Assembly (NCBI RefSeq): GCF_947378715.1
Contig: NZ_CANCLE010000210.1
Location: 1 to 5,578, forward strand
From: Phenylobacterium aquaticum
Lineage (GTDB): Bacteria > Pseudomonadota > Alphaproteobacteria > Caulobacterales > Caulobacteraceae
Length of the DNA: 5,578 nucleotides
Direction of reading: 5' to 3'
The notes beneath the pieces were generated by a model. It was not told where the DNA came from, ran no database searches, and worked only from the letters and a program-made list of their open reading frames with translations. This document shows, one piece after another, positions 5,543-5,578 of the stretch; the stretch's first letter is position 1, and every line of letters begins with the position of its first letter. The translations under genes and the position numbers were made by a program.

Positions 5543-5578
5543 GCCTGGTCCAGGTCCCGCCAGAGTCGCAGGGCGTTG
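5539..5578 (-). CDS. 3' end of an upstream operon gene (last 12 codons)
   Basis: An open frame on the minus strand enters from the right edge and encodes a C-terminus reading NALRLWRDLDQA before TGA at 5541-5539. That TGA overlaps the nucleotidyltransferase start as ATGA, the most common spacing for coupled genes in bacterial operons. Twelve residues are far too few to name a family, and the existence of the gene rests on the overlap geometry and plausible residues. By context it may be another surface-glycan enzyme. Confidence 0.5.
   Translation of the reverse strand, partial: NALRLWRDLDQA

Overview
The window is very GC-rich, with dense coding on both strands, C/G-biased third codon positions and alanine-rich proteins. 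Two predicted exported hydrolases and surface-polysaccharide-type enzymes are also present. This suggests an alphaproteobacterium of the Caulobacter/Phenylobacterium kind. That placement is inferred from composition and protein style only. I see no mobile element, CRISPR array, tRNA or rRNA.

Left part (1-3535) is a hydrolase island with its own regulator. The window opens inside the N-terminal half of an exported YtcJ-like amidohydrolase on the minus strand. A 169-bp divergent gap separates it from a TetR-family repressor on the plus strand, and this gap holds a candidate operator. Convergent with the repressor is a two-gene minus-strand operon. It encodes a Sec-exported metal-dependent amidohydrolase (2168-3535) and, joined to it through a TGATG stop/start overlap, a Tat-exported peptidase M19 (renal dipeptidase) family protein (1038-2168). 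The repressor and M19 genes share 4 bp at their stop codons. All three hydrolases look periplasmic or envelope-bound. A reasonable inference is scavenging or detoxification of amide, peptide or lactone substrates outside the cytoplasm, with TetR controlling at least the divergent gene.

Right part (3649-5578) looks like the edge of a surface-glycan locus. A CgeB-like glycosyltransferase (plus strand, GTG start) meets a GT-A-fold nucleotidyltransferase-like capsule biosynthesis protein (minus strand) tail to tail with one base between the stop codons. A 7-bp hairpin sits exactly there. The nucleotidyltransferase start overlaps, as ATGA, the stop of another minus-strand gene of which only the last 12 codons are visible, so an operon enters from the right.

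The most unusual point is the M19 protein. Its N-terminal HxD metal motif is absent and the bridging glutamate position is glutamine, while the later His, His and Asp ligands remain. I believe this is a recognised divergent M19 branch rather than gene decay. I found no convincing evidence of an entirely new system.
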